Shown: in pieces, positions 12,401-23,047 of the stretch
Layout: every line of letters starts with the position of its first letter
Position numbering within the stretch: the stretch's first letter is position 1
Assembly (NCBI GenBank): GCA_008729055.1
Contig: SDUX01000065.1
Coordinates: forward strand, 52,514-116,513
Origin: Pyropia haitanensis
Taxonomy: Eukaryota > Rhodophyta > Bangiophyceae > Bangiales > Bangiaceae
DNA: 64,000 nt
Direction: 5' to 3'
Program-made: the position numbers and the translations under genes
The notes under the pieces: model-generated
Seen by the model: the letters and a program-made list of their open reading frames with translations, nothing else
The model's database searches: none
What the model was told of the DNA's origin: nothing

Positions 12401-13347
12401 AGGGGCGGAGGCCGAGAGCCCCGGACGGACGGTGCTGCGTCAGTGGCAGCGGCGAAGCGCTTTGCTGCGACCCCCCCGCGTGCTCCCCCATCCCGCCGGC
12501 CGTCACAGAGGACACGAAAAGTTCTAGAAGCGGAACGGGGCTGCCCGCCCGCTGTGGGGAAGGCGCGAGTGTTGCCACCGTGAAAAGACAGAAGGGAGGA
12601 GGAAACTGATGGGCACGCTGCTGCCAGTCGCACGTGCCTCACCTTCGTCAGTAAGGGCGCAGTAGCAAAGAACTGGAGAGGAGAGCATGCGGTGCCCCAG
12701 CCGCTATTGGCGCTCAGAGTTTTGGGGGTGCGCGGGGGTGTTTTGTCCGGCGGGGCCTGCCGTATCATGCAGCACATTTGCGAGACAGCTCTGAGGCGAA
12801 GGTCATTCAGGATTCCAAGGTCTATTCCTTCATTCTCGATCAATAGCGCCGCACCGCCAGCGGCGCCGCCACTCGCGCGCGCATAAAGCAGATAGTGGCG
12901 ACCCAAAAGGGGGAAGAGACGGGACTGAAAAGCAAGGGGATCGCGGCGGGATGGCGCCGAGGACTTGAGGGGACAGAGGACGGAGCGGGGGGCTCCATGA
13001 GGGGGCAGGAGGTGAAGTGAGGCGACCGGACGTGACAGGGAACATAGCGGAACACCGGCGTTGGGAGCTTGCTGCGGAGGCGGCGACGGCGGCGGCCGGA
13101 GAGAAAAAAGCTGTCACTGTTGCTGGCGATGGAGCTCACGGGAGCGGCGGTGCTGCTGAAGCGGGGGGGAAGGTGGCTATCAACGTCGGCTGTGCATACG
13201 CGGGGCGGCGGTAGCGGAGGGAAGGCGATCCCTACGGCATCTCCAGGAACATCGTTTCCGCTTGTACCTGAGACGTCAGCGCAATTCTGCAACGTATTGA
13301 GTGCAGGCTGAGTCTGGGTTGGTCGACGAGCGCTGAGGAGCGAGGGG
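9410..13347. repeat. Right arm of giant inverted repeat
   Basis: Reverse complement of 1-3064, interrupted by an 869-bp solo LTR at 11111-11979. Removing the LTR and one copy of GTATC restores continuous alignment with the left arm. The LTR therefore inserted after the arms were duplicated, and later events did not homogenise the arms. The tandem repeat of the left arm recurs at 10184-10495. The outer limit is set by the window start, not by a visible boundary. Confidence 0.93.
11111..11979 (+). mobile_element. Solo LTR of a Ty3/Gypsy chromovirus
   Basis: An 869-bp sequence beginning TGTAAGGATATG and ending GGTGCCTCACA, flanked by GTATC at 11106-11110 and 11980-11984. The uninterrupted site is preserved in the left arm near 1366-1372, a natural empty-site control. 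It is the same family as the LTRs at 53899-54759, 55122-55981 and 61270-62129. A TATATAA box lies at 11724-11730, where the LTR promoter is expected. Loss of the internal region by recombination between two LTRs is the usual origin. Confidence 0.95.
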
Positions 13348-16023
13348 TGCCCCGGGAGGCTGCGATTGACTGGTAATAAAAACGCATGTTCTGTAAGCGA
13401 TGTGCTGTGACCTGCTGTGGATTTTTTCCATGTCTCATCATTCTTGAGAAACCGGCCATACCGCAGGGCGCGCGGGCCTACGTGGTCGGGTCGCGCACTT
13501 CGGTGACGTGGCAACTGTCGGGGGTCGCGCCACGGCCTCCAGCGCGGTGTGGCTCATTTTGATCGTGGCTGTGTCATGATTCAGAACAAATATGGCAAGA
13601 TCCCCAAATTTGTGACAGTCGGCGGGACTTCATAGAAGGTTCTTAGCTTCGGGGCCAGATGCAGATCCTGTGGAGGCTTCTCATTGGCTTGAGATGAACT
13701 GCGGACGATGAGCCACGATACGAAATCAGTCATGAGGAGCTGACTGGGCCCGCCCAGTGAGAGGTGTAGCCGTCGGACCTAATCTGGGCTGGATCTCGTT
13801 CAGTTCGCCTGTCGTGGTGCTCAAAAAACCATTAAGAGTCTCTATGAGGCCTTTAGTGCCACGTAGACGTCTCTCGTTGGACGAGGGCGTGCCACGCGTG
13901 CCCGTTCGCTCTCGCAGAGGACCCCGCCAGGTTTCCATGACCTGCAAAGAACCGCTAAGAGGTTCTGTGAGCCTCGTCTCTGACCAGAACTGGCCAACGC
14001 CTTCGTACAGATGAGTCCTCGCAGTCTTTCCGACCACGCTCGAGGGTCACCCTCATCGCTCTGTGGGCGACCACCACTCCCAGCCACGTTTGGGGCTTGT
14101 TTCTGCTGTGCTCGGAGTGGTCCTTTTGCTCCGCCTGTCGTTCCTCCAGCGCGAGGCCCTTGCCCTTCACCCCAAGGCGAGCGCGCCGAAGACCGTCGCG
14201 GCAGGCACCACACCGACATCTCTCACTTCCTCTCTCACCCCGCCAGACGCCTCTGTCCTTGTCCCCGTACCGTCGCCTGTCCCCGCCGTCGACTGCCTTT
14301 CCTCCTCTCTGCACGCATGTCCTGACCCGCTCGCGGTGCACGAACGGCCGTGGCGGTGGCTGCGCTCCCCCCTCCCTTCAACCCCTGCCTTCGCAGCGGT
14401 GGCGGCGGCTGCTGCTGGTGCCGCAGCCGCTGCCAATGCGGCTGAGACCGCCCAAGGCTGGCGTCCGCTATCGCTGCGCGCGGCGATTTGGGTGGTAGTG
14501 GCCGGCGGCGCCTGGAGCGCGTCGCCGAGCACCAGCGACAGCGCGGCGGCGCGCACCACCGGCCCGTCGGCGGCGGCGTTGACGGCGCGCGCGGCGGCGA
14601 CGAGGAGAATAAGGTGGGCCCTGTGGGCAGTCGCCGCCGCTGCGCGTTGTGCGGGCGTGAAGGCAAGCAGGCACGTGGGGGGGGGGGCCCTACCTTTGCG
14701 GGCGGGGGGGGCGCGGTTGGGGGCGGGGCCGTCCACCGTAGTCTCCTTGCGGCGGCCGGGGGGGGGGACGGCGCCATGGTGGTAGCGGCGCCGGTGGTGG
14801 GGGCGGGGTGGGGCGGCGGAGGGCGCGGTGGACGGCGGCTGCTCTCCTGTGTCGGCCCGACGCTGGCGTCGGAGCCGCCGGCGCGAGCGGTGGCGGTGGG
14901 GGTGGCGGCGGCGGCGGGCGCAGGCGGCAGGCGCGTGTGTTTGTTTTTTCCCCTCACCGCGCGTAGCGGGCACCGGGCGCGCCACGCGCTGCCCGAGAGC
15001 ACTTTCTATCCGTCCGCGCTGGGCATGGCGGGGGTGCACCGGGGCCGTATGCGCCCGCGCGGTTTGGTGGCGCGGACGACGCGGGCGGCGGCGCCAGCGC
15101 GCCGCTGCGCTGACGCGGCCGCCGCCCGTCATCTGGCGACGGGCCCTCCGCAAAGCCGCTGGCGGGAAGGGCGACGGCCATCTCCGCTTTCCGGCCGCCG
15201 GTGAGGCCAACACCTGGCAACTGCTGCCGCGGCCGCTGCCGGCGGGCGCCGGCGACGCTGCCGCGCGCGAAAGCGCCCCGCCGTCGCCACTGCCGCTGCC
15301 GCTGCCGCTGCCGTTGCCGCCGGCGGCGGGAACGCTGCCCGCGGACGCCGCCGCGGGGGGCGTGCCGCCAAAGCGGAGTCCCCCCAGCAGGGCCAGCCCA
15401 ATGGGCTCCTCCCCAGGGGTGGCCGCCCCGCCGCGCAGGCGCACCCCAAAGGGCGTCCCATACGTCGAGGGGATGGCCCCAAACGGCGGCGCCGCCACCA
15501 CCCCGCCGCCGCCGCCCGCCGTCGGCGTGCCGCCACTGGGGGCGCCGCCGCCGACCGGGGCGGCGCCCGCCCCCTCCCGCGCCGGCGTCTGGGGGGTGCT
15601 CCCCGCCGACGGGGCACCCACCGCCGCCGTGGCGCGGGGGTTGGCAGAGGGGAAGACCTGTGAAGGAGGAGGAGTAAACTGGCAACCGTTCGGCTGAGGG
15701 GGCCTTTCGCGTCGTCGACCCCCCCTCTGCGCTCGGCCCAGGTGTGCGGAACCCGCACGCGCCAGGCTCTCTCTGCTTCTGTGCGTCCGCGGCACGCGGC
15801 GGGCGCGCAAGACCTGGCACATGGTGCCGCGGGCGGCGATCCCAGGTGCAGCGCCACCGGCCCGGGCACTCGACAAAAAGCGCGCCAAACTCATCTTCTG
15901 CTCAGGCTTGGATGCACCTAAGCTCCCCCACGGGCAAAGAGACGGCGCTGAGTTTGTTTCAGGCCTCAGAAAAGACGGCACGTGGCGGGAACTAGAAGAA
16001 AACAGACACTGAAAAACCGGATC

Positions 16024-16046
16024 ATTTGATCCGAAAAGGATCAAAT
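16024..16046. repeat. Perfect hairpin
   Basis: ATTTGATCC, a 5-nt GAAAA loop, then GGATCAAAT. It sits at the left edge of the lower-GC block that carries dispersed repeats, so it may mark a transposon remnant. Confidence 0.6.
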
Positions 16047-16301
16047 CATGTGCTCGGTAGAATAGACACCAGTACGCCCCAGTACGAGTGGTACGTTTGC
16101 CCGACGATGGTATATACCAAGTCGCCCCCATCTCCGTTGTGTACGTGGCACTCGAGAGTTGAATCAAGTACATCAACTCTATTTCCGTTTGTAACCGAAT
16201 CGACGGCCCAAATCGGGCCTCTACCGGAGACCCACGAGCCCGTGCTGCGCTCTCATTAGCCGACAAGTTTTCGAGAGGCACGTGGCGTCTGAAATGAAAC
16301 G

Positions 16302-16353
16302 GTTTGAAAATATATGCGAGATGGTCGCGAGTTGGTACGCCACCGTTGGAAAC
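16302..16353 (+). repeat. Dispersed repeat, copy 1
   Basis: Positions 16320-16353 match 23779-23812 on the opposite strand over 34 consecutive bases, and weaker similarity extends over an adjoining AT-rich GTTTGAA block. The inverted pair brackets the host-gene island and the MITE. Its origin is unknown. Confidence 0.75.
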
Positions 16354-16515
16354 GCTCTGAATGTCTTCCACGTCCGTCCTGAACAATCTGTCGTGCTTCG
16401 TTGCCCCCAAAAGTCGCGCTCACCGAAGGCCGGCACGGCTTGGACCACCGTTCGCCCCTGCTCCTCTTCTTTCTTGCGTCTGTTTCTCGTTTTTTCTCTC
16501 CCCCGCCTCGCCCCG

Positions 16516-17615
16516 ATGGGCGTCCTCGCCGCCCCCTCCCCGCGGACGGCGGTGCTGGCGTGCGGCGCCGCCACGATGGGCGTCTTTGGTACCCTCTTCT
16601 CCAGCGGCTACCGCTTCACGGGCTACCATGGCGATTTTGGTATGTGAGGTGAAGAGGTGGCGGGCCGTCGCGTTGGCGAGGAGGGTGGGGGTGGGGAGGG
16701 TGAGAGGTCGGGAGGGAGGAGCCTGCGGGTGGGGGGGGGGGAGCCGGCAGCACGCATAGGGATACGAGCAGGTGCGCTGGGGGTGTCCCGCCGCGCGGGT
16801 GGGGGGGGAGGCGTGACGGCCAGGGCGGCGCGCACCGTGTGGCGCCCGCGCGGTGGCCCCGTCTGCCATAGACGATGGCGGTCCTGGCGCCCGTGCCGCG
16901 GCGTCGGGCGGCAGGCGGACGTCAGCGGCTGGGTCAGCCGGCTGCTATGGCAAGGGCGCTCCGCTGGTGGGGGAGAGCGCGGGGGCGGGGGGGTGATGTG
17001 GCGGTGGGGGGACGAACCAGTGTCTACTGGGCGTGGCGCCGAGTGAACCGAGAGGGCGGCTCGCCGCGTGCGGCGCCGCGGCCGCTACCGTGCCGGCGGG
17101 TTCCGTCCGCCGGCGAACCGAGCGCCCGCGCTGACGCTGCCAACCGCTTGAACGGCTACCTCGTGTGTGCTCTTTCCACCTCTCACTTTGTTGCTCCTTG
17201 CGCTGGCGCTCCCCCTGCGTCTGCTCACCCGGTGCGCGCTGGCCGGCGCTGCGGTCGGCGTGGTCCGCTGGTGCCTTCCGCCTGTGTGTGTGTGATGTGC
17301 GTGGGGGAATTGGGGGCGGTCGGGCGGTGGCGTGGGCGTGCGGGGGCTATTGGTGCGGCCTGCACGCACCGTCTCTGCCGGTGGGGGGATGGCCCGGACG
17401 TGCGTACGTCGCTCGTCCCTGTACGTCCGTTTGTGTTTCCGTGCACTTTCCTACGCCCATGGGTCTGCTTTTACCACTGGGGTGAGGGCTCAGCCGCGGC
17501 TGCCGCGGCGTGCTACCAGACGGCGGGTCTCTTTGGGGTGGCCGCAGCGCTGTCCGTGGCGGCTGCCGCGGCGAGGCGGGCGCTCCCGCCGGGCGCAGCG
17601 GCGCTGCCGCGCTGA
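16516..17615 (+). CDS. Candidate 81-aa two-exon membrane protein
   Basis: Exon 1 (16516-16639) starts at an ATG and ends at a strong donor, GATTTTG|GTATGTGAGG. Exon 2 (17494-17615) follows an acceptor ending GGGCTCAG, and the 124- and 122-nt exons join in frame to a TGA. The predicted protein has two hydrophobic segments, one around residues 12-27 (CGAATMGVFGTLF) and one around 49-64 (AGLFGVAAALSVAAA), separated by a short polar linker with RFTGYHGDF. Two helices at this length would suit a small organelle inner-membrane protein, and COX10 lies 200 bp downstream on the same strand. I do not recognise the family. The 854-bp intron is long and GC-rich, so the model needs transcript support. Confidence 0.4.
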
Positions 17616-17821
17616 TACCGCGAGGAAGGGGAGGAGGGGGGTGAGACGGGGGTGGACTGGGGAGTGGGACGGGGATGGACTGGCGGGGGAGAGGGAGGAC
17701 TGGGGGAGAGGGTCACCGCGGACAGGGGGGGCGCACTCGGTTGGCAGCGACGTCCGACTCCCTTTTCGTGGCTCCACGTGGCGAAAGTCCACACGTGAGC
17801 AGATGAGAACTTTTTGGTTGG

Positions 17822-19132
17822 ATGTTGTCGCTGGCCACCGCACATTTCCGTCACCGGCCCAACGGTCTCGTCGCGTACCTCGGCATCCGACCACCACCCG
17901 ATCCGCCGCGGCGGTGCTGCGGCGCCGACCCCCGCTTTGTGCTCGCCCGTCACGTCCTTCCCCGCTGCCCCGGTTGGAACCTCACGGACGTTTTGCAGGC
18001 CATGAGCGGCATGGCGTCTGCGTCGGCTGCCTCGACGACCGCCGTGGCGGTACGGCAGCTGGGCGCTCGCCGGCGGGCCCGCGACTACCTCGCGCTGGGC
18101 AAGCACCGCCTCAGCGCACTGGTGGCGCTGACGGCAACGGCTGGCTACGGCTTGCGATCCGATGAGTCGCCGCTAACCTCCCCCGCGGCGGCGGCAACGG
18201 CGGGCTGGGTGACCGCCGGCACCTTCCTCACCGCCCTGTCTGCCAACACGCTCAACCAAATGTACGAAATCCGGTCGGACGCGCTCATGGGCCGCACCCG
18301 CGCCCGGCCATTGCCGGCTGGCCGTCTGTCGCTGATGCACGCGGGGCTCTTTGCCGCGGCCACCGCCGGCGTGGGCGTGGGTATTCTCCAGACGAAGACC
18401 AACGATACGGCGGCGGCGCTCGGGGCGGCCAACATTGCGCTCTACGCTGGCGTGTATACCCCCCTCAAGGCCGTTTCTGTGGCCAACACGTGGGTGGGAG
18501 CCGTCGTGGGGGCGGTGCCGCCGATGCTCGGCTGGGCCGCCGCCTCGGGCGGGGACCTGTCCCTCGCCACCGAGGCGGGCGCGTACCACCTGGGCGCCGC
18601 CCTCTTCCTATGGCAGATCCCTCACTTTCACGCCCTTGCGGTGATGGCACGGGCAGACTACGCGGCGGCGCGGCTGCGGATGTTGGCGGTGGCCAACCCG
18701 GTAGCCAACGCGCGGTGGGCGCGCCTGACCGCCGCGGCGCTGGTGCCGTTTGGGGCGGGCCTCGCGCACGAGGACGTGACGTCGGTGTGGTTTGGGCTGG
18801 AGGCCGCAGCGGGCGGGGCGTGGCTGTACGCGCGGAGCCTCCGCCTGTCGGCTGACCCGTCGTCGGTGGCGGCTGCTCGGCCCCTGTTCCGCGCGTCGGT
18901 GCTGTACCTGCCGGTGGTGCTCGCGGCGATGCTCGCACACAAGCGGCCGCGGGCAGAAGTGGCGGAGGAGGTGGCGGCGCGGAGCCGGGCGGAAGCGGCG
19001 GCGGCGATGGCCGCGGCGGACGGGGACTGTCTCGATGACACCCACCATGAGGCAGTGCCGTGGGTGCTGCTTGCGCCTTTCCCGTTTCTTCCCATCGTCC
19101 CGTTGTACGTCACCACTTCTTCCAAGCCATGA
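17822..19132 (+). CDS. COX10: Protoheme IX farnesyltransferase, mitochondrial (COX10)
   Basis: A 436-residue UbiA-superfamily prenyltransferase that converts heme B to heme O in the mitochondrial inner membrane, the first step to the heme A of cytochrome c oxidase. The diphosphate/Mg-binding signature NQMYEIRSDALMGRTRARP is at about residues 142-160. The family blocks YTPLK...TWVGAVVGAVPPMLGW and FLWQIPHFHALA follow in the expected order, and further hydrophobic helices reach the C-terminus. The first 60 residues are rich in Arg, Pro and hydrophobics and fit a mitochondrial transit peptide. ATG 17822 is chosen for that reason; ATG 18003, just after an acceptor-like TTTTGCAG, is an alternative start or exon boundary. 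The core frame is unbroken, and a hydrophilic Ala/Glu-rich loop near residue 380 looks lineage-specific. Confidence 0.95.
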   Translation: MLSLATAHFRHRPNGLVAYLGIRPPPDPPRRCCGADPRFVLARHVLPRCPGWNLTDVLQAMSGMASASAASTTAVAVRQLGARRRARDYLALGKHRLSALVALTATAGYGLRSDESPLTSPAAAATAGWVTAGTFLTALSANTLNQMYEIRSDALMGRTRARPLPAGRLSLMHAGLFAAATAGVGVGILQTKTNDTAAALGAANIALYAGVYTPLKAVSVANTWVGAVVGAVPPMLGWAAASGGDLSLATEAGAYHLGAALFLWQIPHFHALAVMARADYAAARLRMLAVANPVANARWARLTAAALVPFGAGLAHEDVTSVWFGLEAAAGGAWLYARSLRLSADPSSVAAARPLFRASVLYLPVVLAAMLAHKRPRAEVAEEVAARSRAEAAAAMAAADGDCLDDTHHEAVPWVLLAPFPFLPIVPLYVTTSSKP

Positions 19133-20459
19133 CAGTGCGTTCCCCACGCCAGTCACTGGTCCTCTCGCCTCGGCATCTTGTTTTGCTTTTTCCCTCGCTG
19201 TCATACCATCCCACTTCCTATCCCTCCCTGCCCCTACCCAACTTCCTCCTACTGCCGCCTTCTCTCCACTCCTCGTTCTCTCCAATCCTTATGGCCGCTG
19301 GCAGTGACGCCGTTTGTCTGCGTGCTGCGACCCCTTCTCGGCCTGCCGCCGTCCCGCCCTCGCCGAGGGCTGCCGGTGACCTCCGTGCTACCCCTCCGCT
19401 GTCCTCCTTTACCTGTGGTCTCCCCCCCCGTTGCTGTTTGTAGACATCGTGTTGTGCACCAACACGGTGGAGAGGTCGTCGTTGACCGTTGGTGGCGGTG
19501 ACGGCGGGGAAGCCCGCTTTGTCCGTGTCGTCTGCGTCGACCGCGACGGCGACGGCGGCTCGTCGGCAGTAGTGGCAGCCACGATGGTCATCGCCACCAT
19601 CTGTTGCACGGGCGCCGCGGCGGGCCGGGCGGACGCCGTCGCGGACGCTGTCCGCTCGGTGTTGCGACGGTGCCCTTGCGGCGGCTGTTCTGCGGTTGCC
19701 CGCATGCGGGTGGCGATGGTGCGACGAGCGGCGGTGGTGGTGCCGTGCCACCCGCGGACTGCGTGGTCGGTGATGCTAGCGCCGGTCGAGGTGCAGTACA
19801 CGGCGGGGGGAGGGGGCGGGACACACCGCGCCACGCCATTCTTTTTTCTTTTTGCCTCAGCTTTGAGGTGGGCTGGGACAGCACGATGGCAGTGGTGGGC
19901 GCGAGCGGATGGGAGGGGTGGCAGGTAGTGGGGCCAAGAGGGGAGGTAGGTCATAGGCGGATGAAAGCTGGCGCGCTTTACGTGGTAGTGGGGGGGAGGG
20001 TTGGAGGGGTGAGGGGCAGCAGAGTGGCAGGCGTGGGGGCTGCCGTGGGTGGAACCTGTCCGCGCCGCCACCAGGCAGGCCCTTTTTCTTTTTTTTTTGG
20101 ACTGGCCGCGCCGCAGTAGCGCCGCCTCCCGCCCCCCGCCCCGATTCCCGTCGTCACCGCCACACGCGCCCCCCATTGGTGGCACGGTGACGCAAACGAC
20201 CTGGCCGCCCTTGACGCTGACGACCTCTGCACAAATCACGTCGCTATCGCCGCCATACACGCCGTCCGCGCCGCCCTTTGTCGCGCCCTCGTGGCCCACG
20301 CAAGAGAGGTTCCGGTCCTCTCGGCAATCATCCTGATGGCGCAGCCGTGGGGACCTCTGACAGGGACGCCGCTGCCGGCTCGCCAACAGCCGCCACGCTG
20401 GACGGTTCCCCGGTCGACGCCGCCGCGCCCTCCCCCCCCCCCCTTCAGACCGACCTCCA
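19133..20459. other. COX10 downstream region and uS10m 3' flank
   Basis: A pyrimidine-rich stretch (19140-19280) follows the COX10 stop. Open frames occur on both strands. The plus-strand frame around 20150-20340, encoding an amphipathic Ala-rich segment (VAIAAIHAVRAALCRALVAH), is the most protein-like and is preceded by a T-rich acceptor-like tract ending near 20118. It runs into a 12-C tract before a stop at 20466 in a neighbouring frame. I cannot define a complete gene. Confidence 0.3.
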
Positions 20460-20922
20460 AGCATAGCCCACACGCTCCCCAGCGCGGCGACGCCGCCGAC
20501 CCGCTCCGTCACCTTGACCGCCACGTTGGCCGGCAGCCGGCGGGCGATGTCGCCCGCCACGCCCCCCGCCGTTCCACCCCCCCGTGCCGCCTCGGCGGGC
20601 AGGCTCCACCGGTACGACCGCACGTGCTGCACCCGCACAAAGTGCTCGCGGCTCTTCTTGTTGACGTGCGGCGAGCGGAGGACGCACCAGCGGCGGGTGT
20701 GCGGGGGCGGCGCCGCCACCCCGCCGTCGAGGGTGCCCCCCGCGCGGGTGACCGCCGCGCGGGAGCGGCGGATGGACTCGGCAATGTTCCACGGCCGCAC
20801 GTCGTGGGAGGTGAAGCGGTAGATGTAGGTGGCAGGGGGGAGGGGGGCGGCGGGGGGGGGGGGGGCGCCCGTGCGGTCGCGGCGGCCGCGGCGGCCGCGC
20901 TGGCGCGGAGCGCCGACGCCAT
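20460..20922 (-). CDS. MRPS10: Mitochondrial small-subunit ribosomal protein uS10m (frameshifted in assembly)
   Basis: The translated segment from about 20840 down to 20500 carries the uS10 hallmark RRWCVLRSPHVNKKSREHF, preceded by the YIYRFTSHDVRPW strand and followed by a C-terminal LPANVAVKVTE strand. uS10 sits in the head of the small ribosomal subunit. A start at ATG 20922 gives an Ala/Arg-rich leader (MASALRASAAAAAAATARAP) suited to mitochondrial import. That leader is one frame away from the domain, and the switch falls on a 14-base C tract (plus-strand G, 20852-20865); one missing base would join them. The C-terminal limit is uncertain because the domain frame stays open past 20460. 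The gene is convergent with COX10. The domain assignment is firm; the leader and stop are inferred. Confidence 0.8.
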
Positions 20923-21286
20923 GGCGGCTGGCCAAGCAGAGTGAAGAAGCGGAACCAGATGAGGAAGAGGAGCAGATGGAGAGAATCCGGGGATCCAACT
21001 GGGGAAGATGGACAGGAAGCGCCGCGGGAATGGCAGGGCCCAGGCTGTCACGATGGCAGAGGCACGATGTTGGTCGCCAGGACGTCGAGGTTGGGAATTG
21101 GACGGGACCGTGGCGAGCACGACCGGCTCAAAAGGAAGACCGTTCAACAAACCGTTCGAAATTGTGGCTGACTCCATCGTGCCTACTGCGTGCTTGCGGC
21201 CGCGGCTATGGATTGTCAGGTGCTGGCCAATGATTGCGCTGGATTGCACGACACCTGTGATTGCGTATCACACGGGTGGCTGATTA
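20923..21286. other. Upstream flank of uS10m
   Basis: No gene or repeat is recognisable; it is the presumed 5' flank of the minus-strand uS10m gene and runs up to the TA at 21285-21286 that borders the MITE. Confidence 0.3.
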
Positions 21287-22047
21287 GAGAGTTTTGGCAA
21301 GTAATCCGACGGTCGCTTTCGACTGTATCTCGACGGAATCTGGAAAGAGTCGAGATACCGTATTTTTTCTACCGTCGCGGACTCGAACGAGTTTTGGCAA
21401 GTAACTTTCCTGTAACGCGACAGTCCTGTACACGAACGGAACAGAAGGCGAGGCGCGCCACGACCAAGGCAGTGACGCAGCACGTCGTTGCGATCGCTTC
21501 CACCAGTGGGACGCCACAGCCGGCGCGGCTTCTTGGTCGCCGATTCAGGGACCCCACCAGTAGACGGCCGGTCCCGCCTCGAGGACGCAGACGACGCATC
21601 CTCTGCAGGTGTGGTAGGGCTCGGGGATGACATATTCGGCACGACGTGGAGGCAGCACAAGGCCAACAAAGGGGGGAGGGTGGGTGCAAGAGGCTGGGAA
21701 AAAGGCGCGCAACACGACAACGATCGGCCCGCTTGGCCAAGCTCACTGACACCACGGACAGACCACCTGTCCCTCAGCGCCAGCCAAGCTGCGTCCAATG
21801 TACCAGAAATGGTTGTACCGGCATATGGCGGCCCAAACCACCCGCCTATGGGGCCTCGCACGCGCGACACGTGGCTGAAAGGTACAGCTTTTCTTCAACG
21901 CGATCCACCGGGGCCCAACTGTACATCCCGAGAATACCGTCGGAGACGGTCGGAAAATCCTGTATCTCGACGGTAGCTCTGAAACGTGGCGCAATGTACA
22001 GTCGAGATACTGTCGAAACAACAGTCGAGTTACTTGCCAAAACTCTC
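21287..22047. mobile_element. 761-bp MITE with TA target duplication
   Basis: The termini are inverted copies of GAGAGTTTTGGCAAGTAA, with TA immediately outside both ends (21285-21286 and 22048-22049). The terminal motif recurs internally at about 21388-21405. Several short inverted motifs such as TATCTCGACGG and GTCGAGATAC fill both subterminal regions. No transposase is encoded. The TA duplication points to mobilisation by a Tc1/mariner-type enzyme. A 3-bp ATT duplication with slightly shorter termini fits the same junctions and cannot be excluded. Confidence 0.8.
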
Positions 22048-22430
22048 TATTGGCGCCTTCGGGGGGGCGAGATTGTATGCGTTGCCTGCGTGCTGGCGGC
22101 GCCCTGCTGGCCTGTCGGCGACCTGTGTGGCAGGCGCTGCTCGTGCGTAGCCCTGCGCTGCGCGATCAAACCCGTGATCCCGACGAGAGCAGAATTGGGC
22201 CTCGTTGAGCGAGTGCGAATCCGCGCGGGGTCGTGCGAATCGCCCCGTGAGCCCCCACGGACCGCCTTTTTTTTGTACACCGCCGCACACGCGCGTGGAG
22301 GTCAATTTGCACAGTGTGCGAAGCGCTTTTTTTGCTCATACTGATGGAGGTGGTGGACGACAACCTTGTCGTCGAAGACGTGGTCACCGGACACAGTGCG
22401 GCTCCACATTGGGAGCTATTAGGCGCAAAC

Positions 22431-22450
22431 ACTGCACGGTTTCGTGCAGT
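22431..22450. repeat. Perfect 8-bp hairpin
   Basis: ACTGCACG, GTTT loop, CGTGCAGT. A related CTGCACGGTTTCG motif occurs again at about 22740, so a short structured motif has been duplicated within 300 bp. Confidence 0.6.
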
Positions 22451-23008
22451 TTGTGCAGTGGAATCTTGCAAACAGTGCAAGTTTAGCACTGCCGGCCGCA
22501 ATCGTCCCACGTCGGCACACAGCCGCGAGACGAGACTTGGGAGGACGGACCCACACTTGGGGCTCTCGCAGTGGTATTTGAGTGCGGCCGATGCGACCTC
22601 AGTCCAACTGTCCACAGCCCCCGGCCTCCAGATCGCGCCCCCGCCAACAACAGCAGGTGACTAGAACGAAGTCATGACCCAAATTATTTCACAATCCTAC
22701 GGTGAGGTCCGAGGCGTCCGACCGCTGTCGGGTGCTAGACTGCACGGTTTCGCACAAACCGAGATCATTGGAGTGCTAAAACTGCACTCATTGCGCGGCT
22801 GCGTGCGACACAGCACTCGCCCCACGGCCTCTCTGAGGGCACGTCTTGACGGCGGGACTCGGGCGTGTCTCAGACAAAGAACAGAGGCAGAGAGCTTTCC
22901 TATTGGTTAGAAGAGGAAACATGCTTCGCGCACTCGATGAGCCGGGCGTCTGGGGCACAAGAACTTACTCAGACAGTTTCAAGTAAAACGAGTTGCAGAC
23001 ATGCCTCG

Positions 23009-23047
23009 TTTGTGGTCGGAAATGCAGTGTGTTTTTCCGACCACAAA
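23009..23047. repeat. Perfect 14-bp inverted repeat with 11-nt loop
   Basis: TTTGTGGTCGGAAA (23009-23022) pairs perfectly with TTTCCGACCACAAA (23034-23047). It stands alone in unassigned DNA and could be a transposon-end remnant or a transcribed hairpin. Confidence 0.8.

Larger units (their letters stand above)
13348..16515. other. Unassigned DNA between inverted repeat and host genes
   Basis: The first 700 bases are of moderate GC and include a diverged short direct repeat (around 13826-13860 and 13947-13980). From 14050 to 15800 the sequence is extremely GC-rich with open frames on both strands. The minus-strand frame through about 15660-15180, rich in Gly, Ala and Pro and preceded by a good acceptor-like CTCCTCCTTCACAG on that strand near 15660, is the most protein-like, but I cannot name it or fix its ends. 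From 16020 to 16400 the GC drops and short repeats appear that recur elsewhere in the window. Confidence 0.35.

Noticed and set aside
14167..16410. 747-codon minus-strand frame
   Set aside because: Its ends run into unrelated lower-GC repeat DNA and plus-strand frames are equally open; only a middle segment looks protein-like, so I did not call a gene.
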